Origin: Ciona savignyi
Taxonomy: Eukaryota; Chordata; Ascidiacea; Phlebobranchia; Cionidae
Reading direction: 5' to 3'
Assembly (NCBI GenBank): GCA_000149265.1
Contig: CH003098.1
Coordinates: 62,001-126,000, forward strand
Length of the DNA stretch: 64,000 nucleotides
In this document: positions 34,794-49,700 of the stretch, one piece after another
How positions within the stretch are numbered: position 1 is the first letter of the stretch
How the letters are laid out: each line of letters opens with the position of its first letter
The notes under the pieces: model-generated
Databases searched by the model: none
Seen by the model: the letters and a program-made list of their open reading frames with translations, nothing else
Told to the model about the DNA's origin: nothing
Made by a program: the position numbers and the translations under genes

Positions 34794-37700
34794 TTAAAAA
34801 TTGGAACTTGATTCGTTGACAGTCGGAGCTGCTTGAGCCAAAAATCCTCGGAAAGTCAAGCGGTCGCTGTTCTTTAGAACATTATGACGTAACAGTGCAT
34901 CAATACAAAGAGCGATTGTTAGATAAGAAATCATTGTGACGCCGACAAAGATAAGAACTTTTGACGTGTCATCTATTCTTCTAATCCCAAATATTCCAAT
35001 AATGACGATACAAATAGCAATTGTGACATAAATAATGAACCTTGTTGTTTTTCGTTTCCTTGGATCCTGAAATAGTTCGGTCATTCCATTATCCACAGTT
35101 ACGTGATAAATACACAAACCTTGTAAAAACTGTCAGCTGGTAATGCAACTGAAACGTCGTCTGTGAAGTTATTCACTACAACAGATGCTTCATCGAAAGT
35201 CGACTTCTGTGATGTCATAGTTAAACCATCACCTTGCGACTTTGATTGTTGTAAGATAGTGCTCATTGTGATGTCAGAATCCGACCGACCTAAAAATTAT
35301 CACACGTCAGAATGTGGCGATTGTTACGAATGACGTCACTAACATAAAGCGGCACCGGCCGATGGCGTCATTACATCCCCATAGTAACGATTACGTGACG
35401 TTCTTCGGGTATTCACGGCGTCCCCTTCAACCAGAGAAGGTTTTTGGGTGGAAATCGTTCGGAAATGACGTCCAAGTTTGTACGAGGTCGGATATTGCGT
35501 AGTTGCTGACGACAAATCACAGACACCTGGGAATTTATGACGTCATAAAATATAGCCTTAACGCATTCGAAATATTTACGTCGTCTTTTTTGCATTTCCT
35601 CCCTCAGCCAGTCGGGCGGCTCGGTGAGTGGATGATCGATCATACGCGAGGGAATCCGATGATATTCGGGATCGAACCACGAGAATAATGAACGACTGTG
35701 AAGTCATACAGCTATCATATCGTAACTACTGCTATAACATGATTTTTTATCAGGCTAAGTTTCAAACCCATGCTCGGCTCGCCCCAAAGACCATTTTTAG
35801 AGTTGGTATATAAATCGGTGGCGCTAACCACACGACAATAGGCTATGACATCATACCTATCCGATGGTTCACACTTCTCGAAGAGATCATCTATTGGTTC
35901 GACCACACTCCGATGCACACGATGCCACTGATCGACAATTGAACTACGTGACCACATGCTGGCGCAACTGAGCACGTCATCTTCGCTCACAGACGACTCC
36001 GTCTCATCAGACGTCATCATGATCGCAGGAGCGGATCGAGTTCTACGAAGTCGTCCAACTCGAAGATTAAACGCATCTTCGAGGTCACGTGACAAGATGT
36101 CTGTATTGTCAGTTGTTTAGAATCATTTTTTGAACCTACAACGTAAAATACCCACCGTCTGGTATTAAAGACAAATGCTTATAACGTAGTTTCCATGGCA
36201 ACAACCACGAATCTTCAGATCCACTGAAGCTAGGGGACTTCCCCGATGACGCAACATCTAAATACTCCAATTTACTCAAAACCGTTGAAAGTCTGGTCCC
36301 GTCGAGCGGTGGTTGTGTTTGCGGCTCGGCAAGTGGGTCAAAGGTCGGGCTTTGGATGAACGAGTAGAAGCCCAATATTATACAGGGGATTGATGCCATT
36401 GAGACCAGAGACAATAATATCCACTGTGATGTCATGGGTAATAGCAATGACGAGCAAGATAGCGAGATGAAGAGACCGAGGAAGCCAAGGATCGTTCTTT
36501 CACTTCGTGATACTTGACTGAGGAAATCTGGCCGTAAATATGGGAAAGTTAAAAAAAGTAAGTTATAGTCCAAACGAATATTTTAATGGGTCAGTGCGTC
36601 TTTCAGTGGAAGGATTGCAGGTTTAAAACTGGTTGCTAGCTAATCTGTTATGTCTCTGGGAAGGGCAGTTAAAGAAAAATGCCTTAACTCAGTGGATTAA
36701 TGGTTTTTACCAAATTGAAAAAAACGTCCAGTCGCAAATAAAAAGTAAAGGTGGATGACAGGTAATGTGATAATCGCTTGTGTGATAACACCCCTTGGTT
36801 ATCTCATTTTTGGGGATAAATATAAATATCCTATCCTTACCCTTATAAACAAGATATAGTTGCAAATTTTAAATAAAGCAAATAATAAACATTATGCAAT
36901 ACTTCCAAGTGTCTGACTGTGAGTATGTACTATTCTGACGATTTCACATGTACAATATACCCAATGCCAAACAAGCAACAAACCTGAAATAACAGATGAG
37001 TAAACAAGATGACGCGACACAATTTCAAGAAAAAGTTTTCTGATTCCCCCAAGAGATTCGATTCGTGCCATCGTGGCTCGACGTTTTCCACCTGCTATGA
37101 TGTCATTATGAAGTCATTGCTACACATGATGACATCATATATACCTTTATTTAAGCTGAAAGATTGTGGAATCCCTTGAATAAATGTAACCGATTCCCTT
37201 ACAAACAACCACGTCATACGACCGGTAAGGATGTCGTCAATCCCCAATTCGGCAATCTTGATCGTGACATCACTACAAATTATAATCAATTTTTAGAACA
37301 CATTAAGAAATTGCTAGAAAGCAGGAGACTGACATTGAATCCTGGGAGGGGGAATTCCCAAATATCAAACCAAGCTGGAATAGAGAAAGCTCCTGATTGG
37401 TCGGTTGAAGTAACCATATTGTGTCAGTTGCTACACGATGGGTGATCATAATCGGCTTGCCGGGCTGTCCGTCAAATCTGGTGATAAAAATATAGCAGAT
37501 GATGGGTGGATATATGTGTTGAAGGATCCTCTGTACTGTAGACGGACGACTAACCTGCATACAACATCCATGGGCGTTATCTTTTTCCCCAACTTTAATT
37601 GGATCATAATACACTTATCCGTATTAATTGTATCCGTGGTGACCATATCAGAGGAAATGGTATTCGAGATAGTTTGCCCAGAAACAATGGGAATATTGTC

Positions 37701-40700
37701 GCCAGAAATACTTTTAGTTTCCATGGCAACTCCATTGTTTTCCACAACAAGCTAAATACAGAAAGACGAAAAAAAAAGTTGACGCAACATTTGTGTGACC
37801 CTCACAAATAATGTTATGGTGGCCAAACCTTAAGTATATATATTATATTGTTTGGTTTTAATTAAATTTTGTTTGCACATTATTGTTCTTTCGCCTAGGT
37901 TTGGCGGCCACGTCCGCTATATTTATTAAATTATATCCTTTTTTTTCAAAGACCAGTTTTAACGACTGTTCGTTTTTCCGTCTTTTCCTGTTCCCATGTC
38001 GTTATTTTATTCGCTTGCCATTTTTAAATACTAGGGCAAAAAATCAATAAACTAAAACTAAACTAAAGTTGTTTCCAAAAAAACTTACGAAAACAGATTT
38101 ACGATCCAAGTTGTCTCGCTTCACCGCCGAATATGTCATCAATATCATACACATGACCACACACACAAGTATAGTTGGCATGGTGATCTCATCAATTGGG
38201 TAGACAATGGCCCATTGAGCTGGGGCGGTGAGAAATTGGATTTCTCGGATGGTTGGCTTCGATACAAGATCATTGGTGCCAAGAATCGTAATCTATGATG
38301 TCATAATCATTAAGAGTTATGATGTCATCAATTATTAAGCATTACCTGAATAAATTTTGCCACGTCGTGAAAACCAGTGAATCGGAACACCCCAGATTCT
38401 TCGGTTCTGATTGGTTCATTAGCCAAGCGACCATCACGCATGGCTAGTTTGATTGAACGGTTGAACGACTTGCCATCATCGGAGAAACCAAGTCGTAGTC
38501 CAGCCACTTTGTCGCCCTCATGTGTCCCAGAGTCCACTTCAACACCCTGGAAATGTAATATCGTCAATGATATTCACTGGTTAATATCTCACCAATGAAC
38601 ATCACTAAGAGAAATATAAAAATATTGGTGCTGTTTCCTGCTTAAATACCTTAACAATAAACAGCCCACCGAGGTAAATTGTCATGTTATAACCCAGATT
38701 GTTTGTGGCAGTTGGTCGCCAACTTGTTATAGGATCTCCATCCCAAATATTTTCAACTGAGTGGCCACGTTCCGAGCTCGTTTGTGACCTCACAACTGAT
38801 GATTTCATTGTCGCACCCCCATTCCATGTGAAAGTACCTGCAATGGCCGACTCACAATACAATCATACCACACAATATTGATTATGACACCTGTTTGCAC
38901 AGCAGTGAGATAGGTATGGTTAGCCATCTGTAGCGGTGGATCTTGGAGCCAATTCTCATACAAGACCTCGGATTCTGTGAGTCCTCTAGGGTAGCCAACT
39001 GGAACTGCCCCCTCCGTTATTTCTAGGAATATGTTCGGTCAGTTTGTCCAGTTGGTTAGAATGGTTGTTGTGTTCTTGGCAAGGTGCTCAGCAGAAGCTA
39101 CCTTAACCCAGTGAATAATAGGTTAATGAGATGCAGTAAAATTGTTTTCATTTAATAACACCCCTTGAGTTTTCCCAGTCGTAGGGATAAAACATGAACA
39201 CTGGTATTTTGTTCTATCAAGACAGTTTAATAAATAAAAACAAAGACATACTACAACATGGAAATACTACATTACAATTTTATAAGAATTTCTATAACCT
39301 CTACAAGAGTGCGGTTGGGTGGCCAAATGGTTAACGCGACCGATACATATACCGACTTACATACAAAACACAGTCTTAGCAACAAACCTATAATAGGTTT
39401 AAAACTAAGCATGCATAATAATAACCTCTGCAAGCGAAGGAATCTGGGTGTGGATTCCATTGTCCAGTATTCTCGCATATCATTGTGACATTGTTGGCAC
39501 CATTGAATGACCAATCCGTCACATGATGCTGGACAGTTAGCCATGAATATTCATTACAAACGAACCTGCATGTGACATCACAATTTTTATTATATATTGA
39601 TGAGAGAACATTCACCATTGTTACCTCATAGTTTGGTCAATTGGAAAGTCGGTTTTATTTTCACCACCTTTGATGAAATATTTGGATTTCAATTTGTAAG
39701 GAGGGTGGAAACATCTGATTTCTATGGAAAGAGAATTAAATTTGTATTGCTTATTTAAAGTATGTTTATACTGTATGGGCAATTCACTATCTTTACACTG
39801 CAACTGCTCTACCAACTTTATTGTAGCACTATGTATATCTATTGATTCCTGTGGGGAATGAGGACTACCTGGACAGTTAGCTCAGTCAGTAAGAGTGTGT
39901 CTGTGGTCTGCAGGCAGCCACAAGGTTGTGGGATTGAATTTAGCCACTGCATAGTGGGTTCTCTCATTTGGCAATGAACTTTGTGGACATGATCTCAATC
40001 CAGTGGATTCCTTGATTGAGCATACACAGTACAAATGTCTTAATATACAACACACTGCAGTTGATCTGGTAAATCGATGGTGAGTATGAGATAAAGATAA
40101 TAATCCTGCATGTTGGCATTTTTCTTGATATCAGCACAAGGTTTATAATATGCATGCATCAAGACTAGTTTTTTCACCAGAAGAATATACAACAAATCAC
40201 CAATTATAAGATAAAACCTTGACAAGCACAAAGCAAATTACAAACCTGAACATGTGAAATTGATTGGAGGATCCCAGGTTCCAAGTTCGTTACAACGCAC
40301 CGACTGACTATAAACTCTTCTTCGAACCCAGTATCCATTATCACAGGAATATTTATACATAGAGTTGTACATGGGGGGGTTGTAGATAGAGCTTCGTGTG
40401 GAATGCTCGATAAAACTAACCGGCTCACGACACACAAATGCTGAAACAACATTATAAATAAGCAAAGTATAATAGTACTTGATTCTAAAGTTGGTTTAAA
40501 AAACTTAATTGTAAAATACTTCTTAAATTATTAGGTTTTGCTTTTGTTTAAAATAATTTCTGACGTGTTATAACTGTCATTTTTCCATTTTTTTATGAAC
40601 TAAAAGGTTTGATTTTTCAGCGGCAATAAAGAAACAGTAACTATGATACATGGGATACTTACATATACACAATATGGTATTGAGATTTATAGTCCATGTC

Positions 40701-43700
40701 TTATCAGCGAGGCACGTCGATCGTATTTGATTAACTCCGATTCTGACATGGAAACCCGGGTCGCATGTCACAATGAGTGTATTGTTGAACGTGGGCTCAC
40801 CCACCATTGATGCGTGACGAATGTATCTCGGCACTTTGCAAGTCACCCCTGCATAAAGTGATTATGGCATCATAAGTATTGTATTATAAATATGATGCTA
40901 TAAGTTAAGAATACGTCTTAGATTGAAACCTGTCGCTGTGATGTCGGGTGTGCAGTTTGGCAAGGACCTTAAATGGTGTTACCCATACTCAGTGGTCCAA
41001 GTTATAACAAACTGCATTAGCTCTGTTAGTTTGACAGTGTGTAATATCACGCAATGCATTCCTCATGTAATATCACGCAATGCATTTCCAATTCACTGGG
41101 AAATACATAAGTATGGCATACATCCATGTTTAATAAAACATGAGTAGGCATTTCACTATCAGATTAATTTAGGCAATGCAGTACATTACAAAATAGAGAA
41201 ACTGTTTAAATTTTATTTAACTCTTTCCGTCCCAACTCGCCATATATCGCGAGTTGGTGGGAAAACATGGTATCCCGCCTGTACATAAATGGGTGCAAAT
41301 CTAAAAAACGATTTCTCCGCAATGCGTAATGGTAGAGACCTCAGCTATGGCTCATTCGATCAAGGAAACCTTATATTTTATTCTCTGTAATTTTCGTGGA
41401 GAAATATTAAAAATGCGAGGAGTGATAGCCTTTCTTTTTCAAGGCTTTGCCTCTTATTTCTATCGATTTTACACGAATTTACAAGTGACTAACTCAGCCA
41501 ATAGGAGTCGCGTTAACTTGCGGAGAAGCTCTTTTTGTCAAGCAAGTCTTTCTTTACATTCTCTGTGAATTTCGTGCCGTTGAGAAAAAAAGGAGAGCGT
41601 TGGTGACGTTTTCGCAGCAGGCGTTTATGCTTCGTGTTCACCAAAGCATGAATCCAGCTGGGCCTGCTGAGCGCACGATAAAGAAAAAGGCGGCGAGACT
41701 AGCTAGTTCGGTGTGCCCTGCTTTGAAGAAGATTGGATATAGTATTTGTGTTTGTTTGCTTTTGTATGCCCTTTTTACACTTCCTTCACTGTTCTTATTT
41801 ATACTTTTTACTATTTTAGTTCTACAAAACTAAAAATAAAAACTTCAATGCGTTTTGGTTCAATTTTTCATAATATAGTTAGAATAAAGGAAAATTTCAA
41901 TTAGGAATAGTAAAAAAACTACTAAAGATACAAATACAGTTCAAATTTTCCTGAGTACAAAAACTATTAGACAATCTACATTCCAATTTTCATATCATTT
42001 GGGCATACCAATAATTAGTGAGTATTTCGTTTGTCAGTGCACCTCAAAATTTTCAAAGTCGAGCAGAATTTTCTTTACATAAAAAGTGGTGTTCACTAAA
42101 GTTTACATAATATATTCTTTATTGGAGGTAGATTCTAGGTGTGCGGTTTGTTTAAAAGAGGGATAAATTATCTTTCCAACCATACTAAATATTAAATCAT
42201 AGCATAAATTTGAGAAAAACTGTGCTAATTTGAAAATGACCAAAAATTGTAAAAAACACTGCGGGACAGCATGTTTAAATTAATGCATTTGGCCGGGAGT
42301 GAAAGAGTTAATCCTGTCAAAAGTAGATGTGATTTTTAGCAACCACATAAGTATAAATTAACGTTTGTAGATACTCACGTAAGCACTTGTATTGATTAGG
42401 GTCGGGAAACCAAGAACCACTCTCGTCACAAACCATGGGTTCGGGGACGGGAGGATCGAGATTGAACCCCCCAAGACATTGTATCAGGATCTCGGTTGTG
42501 TATGTATAAACATCGGATGGACGGATGTATTCGATGGGTGGTTTCCCACAATCGACCACCACACATCGCATCCCATGAACATCGGGAACCCATCTTCCAT
42601 CTTCAGAGCAAGTGGCAGCTACGCTCGGTGTGTTTCGCTTGAACCAAGTAGTTCGTGGACATCTGTGCATCATTCCTTATTATAACTTGGAATTTATCAT
42701 GATTACACCTCATATTACATCAACCAAATAGGATAAAACCAGCCACTTTCTTAATGGTTTGTATCCTGGCGCAAGGTATTTTCAGACATCTGTTGAACCC
42801 ACTCAAATAATGGTTTGTACTTAAACAGTAGGAGCATCTTAACCATATAGAAATTGCTCTAGTAGTCTGATGATTGACTAGTAATAAGACAGCCTTCCTT
42901 CCCCTTTCACAAAAAAAACTTACACTATACACATCGTAACCGCAACCCACCATACTTAGCATACCCACTATGACATAACACTCACGTAAACTCAACAGTT
43001 GAATCGATTCCTCGTTCATCGCTGCTCTTACTTGCTCCCTCTAGTGTCAGCTCGTCACACGCAACATCTATTATTATATAATCAACAACAATGCTACAAA
43101 ATGATAGTGATGAAAACTCACCATAACAACTGAACAATAATGGGTCAGGTAACCAGAGACCGTCGTTACTGCAATTCGACATCAACCGACGAGACTTAAT
43201 GGTGGGAAAATGTAGACCTCGCGCGCATGTGTATGTTATGTTGGTACCGGCAACCGTGTTGTGGCCATCCACTCTAGCGCCATCTACCTGAGCTATGACA
43301 TCACAGTGGACGACCACACACTTGATGGTGGTGTAGGGGTCAGGGTCCCAGTCACCCCCCACACATACTAATTGTTTAGACATGACTCCACGTTGGAACC
43401 AGTAGCCCTGTAGACACTGATATTCCACTGATGTGTTTTCCACAAAGCTTAAACTGGAGTTGACAATCCGACTATTCTCAATATCTGCTGGTCTATCGCA
43501 GGTTATCTCTGTGGAATATAATGTTATCAATTTGGTTGTGCATATACTGAGATTTTATGAAATCTCAAAACATCTAAATATGTTTAATTGTACATTGCTT
43601 TTAATTAAAGACTAAAAGTAGCGTAAAGACTAAAAGTAGCGCCCAAAGGTACAGTAAGTTTTTCATTATAACCAATTGATTTTTTGTTTGGTATTCATAC

Positions 43701-46700
43701 AAATCGTTTAAATATTTTTTTTGATTTTGTAAGTGGTTAACTTATATCAAATCGTTAAACTGTTAACCGATGTACACCTTCAACTATAATAATTATTTCA
43801 AGGGCTGCATGATACCTTTGCAATGTAGATCACCCTCTTGTGGAGAAGGGAGCCACCTTCCGTTACCTTGGCAACGTGTCGTCCGATTTGTCACGCCTCT
43901 CTGCATCCTGTAAAATATTTAAGCAAACTATAGAACTGAGTAGTTTTTTACAACTTTCGAGCAATATGCATGGATTTATGACAAATTCAGGGTATAATTC
44001 GCCGTTTCTAACTTTACTGGCTATCATCACCTTTATACTGTGAATTCATTATTATAAGATATAGTTTTTCATTCACATATACATATTAAACAGGGAAATA
44101 ATACCAGAATCCAGGATTGCACTTGTACGATGATTCTGATCCAACCTCTGCCCCACCTCGTGATATCCTACTATGAGGTAACAATGGTAGTTCTTTACAA
44201 TAGGCATCTAGGGAAACAGGTGTGGAATTAAATACTGAGTAAAGAGGGGTAATACCCCTTCACGAGAATAAGATACTAACCCACGCAAGTCAGATTTGTA
44301 TCTGGGGTCCAGTTGCTATCCTCCCCACACTTTGCAGTTAATAGCATGACCCCATCTCTGAACCACATATTTGGGGGGCATGCAAACGTGAAGCTCTCTC
44401 CATACTTGTATGAGAGAGCTATTTCAGGGTGAATCGACATGACGGGGGCTATTGGGGGCCCGCATATCACCCCTGCAAAATAGTATACAAACTGTTTTAA
44501 ATGCTAGAAGATTATACCTGTTTTTAAATAAAACTTGGTCAGTACATAGAATGTGTCAAGAAAAAAAATGCTGGTAATTTAAGATGATATTAAAAATTTC
44601 TAGAATAACTTCTACTATTTTTAGGCTAGAATTTGTTGGTAAACCAACTTTATTTTAAAATTAAGTATCCTTATTTACATATTTAAATAGAAAACCTTTC
44701 CAAGCCTGACACCAAGAAGTTATTATTTCTGGAAATTATTATTATTACTAACAACGTTGGTGTTATTTGTCTTACAATGCATACTGGAGGGAAAGATTTT
44801 GCTCTTTACATATATTATTGATACAAGAAGATATGTAACTACCTTGGCATGATATATTAGTGATGTCACCATTCCATTGACCGAATTTATTGCAAGGAAT
44901 CCTCAAGCTTCGATTGGAGTCTGACATCAAAGACCCAAGGTCACAAGTGATGCGCAGTATTTGAGTCTCACTGTCCCAAGTGTTGCCGGTTTGATCCAAA
45001 ACTTCGATTGAATGCACAGATTGCCTTTGTGGCTTGGGAACACTGCATTTGTGGTCTGTTGGGGATTTGTTTAAAATTTAAAATGTAAATTATATAAAGA
45101 CACATAATATTGCATACTCACGTCGACACTCAAAATCAACTGGATTTGGTGACCACGTGCCATCGTCAGAGCATAACGATTCTTTGACATCCGATTGGCC
45201 AAAACTGGTAAAGTTGTCACGGCAACTAAATGTAGCTTTTGAAGTGTGCAATGTGGTGTCATATGACATCACAACACCTTCTGTAGTCAGGGGTATCCCA
45301 CAATCGATAACTAGAAGGTAAAATCATGGTTATACGCACTACTATAGACAAAATATAAACTAAATATTATTCAATTCACAGAAAATGATGCATATTAGGA
45401 GACTCAATTATCCCAAGGATGTGCCCATGGGGGAAAAACAAATAGTGGTATAACATAGATATTCTTTACAATGTCGTGTGTCTACATTTGATGATATTTA
45501 TGCTCTGAAAGATCAGAAAAAAACATAATTGAGGGGAATGGATTAAGGTCTTAGGACTCAAACACAGAGGATTTGTAATCGGATAATCAAACCTGTGACC
45601 TGTCTGTATGTAGACTGGTATTAACCTTTACCGAATGAAACGGGGTGTTTACAGCAGATGACAATTTTCATCTGGGTCATAATATTCTCACCTGTGCATG
45701 CATAGGACGTGGGGTCGGGCCACCAGCCCCCTGTCTCATTGCATATGAATGACATCACTAACGATGACATCATTGATTGCTTCACTGAGTAGCCTTTTCT
45801 GCATTGGACATCTACTTCTGATGCATATTGGTATTCGGCTTGTGATGTCATAATTGAATGGTTGACCATCGGACGAGGACAATAAACTTCTGCAGAAAAG
45901 GAAGTCGTTAAATTTTTTAATTGTTCTCAACCATGTAAATGTAATAATAAAGAAGTCTTCATACTTTAATAATAAATTAGCTCATAAGGGTGATACTTTC
46001 AGGTTATAAAAATTTTGTAGACTCTTTCAGTATTTGAGCAGGTACATACTTCATATTCAAATTAAGCAAAGCAGGAAACAACTACAGTCATTAATTGGTC
46101 AGGCACAACTTGATCTGTATGATAAACACATTTCGTTGGTTGTTTTAACCAAATAGATCATCCAGCTCAAATGTTGACTTCGAAATCAGTTATGTCTTCT
46201 CAAGAAACAATGTTGGTCACACAAATCAATAATGCGCAAAATGATCTCGATTTGATAAGAAATGAAAGCACTCACATTCAGGCCCTTATATTGCAGTATA
46301 ATGCAAGACAGGATTTCCTTAAGCGCAGGGAAAAATGTTGAAAGGTAACATTTTAAACATGCAACAAAATCTACAACAATTTCAACAGCAAAAGTTATAA
46401 AACGAAAATATTCACAGCAATGAGTTGACTGCTCAACCCTTCCAAACATTTGAAATACAGTATATGAAAAAATATACCATACTGTAAAACCTACTAACCC
46501 AGCCATCTATAATATATTTTAAACAAGTATTTTCACTCATCTTATTATAATACGACAGAATATAAAAATATCTTTCATATTATAATTCGACAGAAAGTTT
46601 CAAAATTTAAAGTCTGACCTTCGCACTTAATTTGCGTGAAATTGACAGGATGCCATTCCCCATCACCCCCACATATAACTTCATGGGTGGTGGAGTTTCT

Positions 46701-49700
46701 GGTGCTTAATATGGCAAACCCGGGGTCACAATGGATAAGTGCACGGCCTGGAGTTGTATGTGTGAAGTGTATGTACGGGTCATCATCCGGAAACTCACAC
46801 TTTAATTCCGATACGTCTGTAACAAGAAATGGATTAAGTGAGATGTCTTTTAATTATTTTTTAAATTAGTATGATTGTGTGGGGCAGTGCTTCCTATTAC
46901 TGGGATGTGACATGAGGGCAACACTTCAGCCTGTTATACTGTTTAATCTGGCTCATGTAAAATGAACATTTTCACAATCATTTGTTGCTGTGTGTTTGTA
47001 AGTTTGACTCAAACCGTTGATCTCCGAGGTAGGTTGGTGCCATGAACAAAAAATGTTGGGAAAGAGTAAAGTAGGATTCTTGAGTGAAGTACATAAACTG
47101 TTCTGTTTTAACACAGTAAGGTTATTTAAGATAAAGTACAACACATCTTAATAGCCCATGCAAATGTGGTAATGCCCATTTTATGTCTGAGGATGAAAAG
47201 TATTTTTATTTTAACCTACAAATATGGTAGAAATGAATGTGACTTGGTAAACTTGCTAATCTATAGCATAGACTGTTCTACCATAGCAAGATGGTTAAAC
47301 TTACCCTACTCTAGTCCGACCGGTTAGTCTTGTGTTTTACAGCGATGCCTTTTAACCAAAAGGTTGCAGGTTCGAAACTGGTCGCTAGCTAGTATGTTGT
47401 GTCCTTGGGCAAGGCACTTACCGGACATTGCCTGAACCCAGTAGATTATTGAGTTCTAATAAATTAAAGCAACATGTGTATCATACACAACACACTGCAA
47501 TAGCTCCGCTAACCCGAAGGTGGGCGCGAGGTGATCTGACGATTGCCCGTGTGTTAAGACTGTTAACCCCTTTGGTTTTCCCATTCACGGATATAAACAA
47601 AAATATCCTATCCTATAGTTAATGGTTCCTTCCCAGTGCAACAACTTACGAAGACAACGCTGATCACTGTTACTCCACCGCCCATCTGCCAGACATTGAA
47701 TCTCCATAGTATCAACATTTATATCGAAGTAATGGTCGTAGGTACAGTTGTATATGATCGTCGTGTTGTATACAGTTGAGTGGTTGGATTGAGGCTCGGC
47801 GTTGGTTAAATTGGGTTGTGGTCCACAGTCAACCACTGTATTCAATGTAATTTGTTTTGTTTAGTTTAGTTTATTTTTTGTTTCCACGATGAAAACATAA
47901 ATCAGGACTATTAAAAAAATTTGGAAAATGGGAAAAAACGGCAAAACGACAGTCGTTAGAACACGTCTAAAAACAAGGAATAAATTATTAAAATTTGGCA
48001 AAATTAGACGTGGCCGCTAAACCCAAATAAAAAAAGTTATAGAAGTCTATTCGTGCAAATTATAGAAGTCTATCCCAGCATTGCATCGTACCTTCACACT
48101 TAATATCATTGGGTTCCCACAAACCACTCATGTTGCAGGTAGCCACCCTGCTTCCCTGTATCCTGTATCCCTCCTCACAATAGTATCTGTTGTGAAATAT
48201 TGTTAATAAAGCTGATGAAGCATTAAAAGGATGAAATGTTAAATTATTTAGTTTACTCCTTGAATAAGGCACTTAGTGATTTTTGCTTAACTGTACTTTG
48301 TTAAAAGGCGGGACCAGGACAATATCAATGATATACAACACTGCAATAGCTTTGATAACCCAGCAGTGAGTATGAGGTAATCTGACGATTGCCCTGACAT
48401 TACCTAAAGACTTTTGCATTTTTCCATTCACGAGGTTAAACATAAATATACAACATCATAATATGAAACACTCCCACCTTGTGGGTATAGGTGAAAGTGA
48501 GTCCCCGATTTATAAAAAATCCTTGATCGATGGCATAAGGTTCGTCACACATCACTCCTGCAACAATTGAAAATTTGAAGTCGTATGTATGTGCTTAAAA
48601 CAAAGTGTGTTTCTGTAACAACAAATGTCACCCACTGATGCAAGCAACGTTGTGAATGCTCCATTCTCCACTAGGAAGACACCGACCGGTGATCTCTGTG
48701 CTCGTACGATTCAACCAATAGCCATCTATGCATTCGTATGACACGGTTGAATTTACAATCGATGGCTCGGCATGAGTGACTCTGCCATGTAGGACCGGGG
48801 TTGGGTCGTCGCAAACAACATCTGAAATTAAAACAATATATTGACTGGATCATAACTTAATGCGATAATGGAAAGAAAAAGGAGTAATTAATATTTGGGT
48901 TAAATATTTGAAGTAATGAATACAGGATCACTAAAACACTGTGTCATTTCTACAACAAAAAAGATCACCCAATACAAGTTATTTTGTTCATTTTTTTTTA
49001 ATTTCTAGTGAAATATTCCAGGATGCATATGCCTCATATCACGTCTTACTGAACTGAAACTATGAGAGCTGATCACTTGACCAGTGTATCTTAAAAGCTA
49101 AAACACTTAATGTACAGTACACAGTAAAAGTTAATAAAAAATAGTAATGTCTGTTTACACAACACATTATAGATCAATAACGAGACTGTAGCATGGATAC
49201 CCTGTATTCTGATGGAGGATATATCACCCTTCATTTATGCACCAACAGAAGTAAATAAGAGTTTTCCAATGCATTCACAAACCCCATTGTTACCATGACA
49301 ATGCAGATTATCAATGTTGATTGTCCATCTTCCACTGCCTGAGCATGATGTAATAATGGAGGATTGTTTCCGAGCAAACTCCAATGCATGGCCGCACGTG
49401 TATAGAACTCTTGTTCCAAATTCATATACCGCTTGTTTTGTTCTGTTGCAAATGGTTTACCATGTATATTATAATTGGCAATTTATATTTCATAAGAGTA
49501 CAAAATATTGTAGACATACGGGTGGGTACAAACATAATGGAGTGTATACTAAAAATAAGACTTAACTCACATTGGATGTATGGCTGCATGGTGCTGATCA
49601 TTCAAAATCGTCCGATTCGCGTTTTTCACTTGTCCTGGTTCCATGCACCAAACCACTACAGTATTGTACTTATTATCTAGCCGCATAACTAAGTTGCTTA

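Larger units (their letters stand above)
34794..38292 (-). other. Polycystin-like: TM1, PLAT/LH2 domain and TM2-TM5 with stop
   Basis: Exons in transcript order: 38089-38292, 37555-37751, 37334-37477, 37145-37272, 36984-37091, 36156-36527, 35857-36100, about 35514-35695 (left edge uncertain), 35120-35289, 34794-35066. TM1 is ILVCVVMCMILMTYSAV followed by KRDNLD. The PLAT domain runs DVVCRFDGQPGK, DTIWLLQP, ELGIDDILTGRMTWLF. Next comes the polycystin-type linker IRKLFLEIVSRHL, then TM2/TM3 (RTILGFLGLFISLS; WILLSLVSMASIPCIILGF), a long acidic/basic cytosolic loop, and TM4/TM5 (RFIIYVTIAICIVIIGIFGI; VTMISYLTIALCIDALL). Intron 37478-37554 is only 77 bases. For exon 35514-35695 the donors gtgtct (35526), gtcgtc (35513) and gtacaa were considered; only the last two keep phase with 35289. 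Intron 36528-36983 has a decayed SINE; 37752-38088 has a dispersed repeat. Confidence 0.82.
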
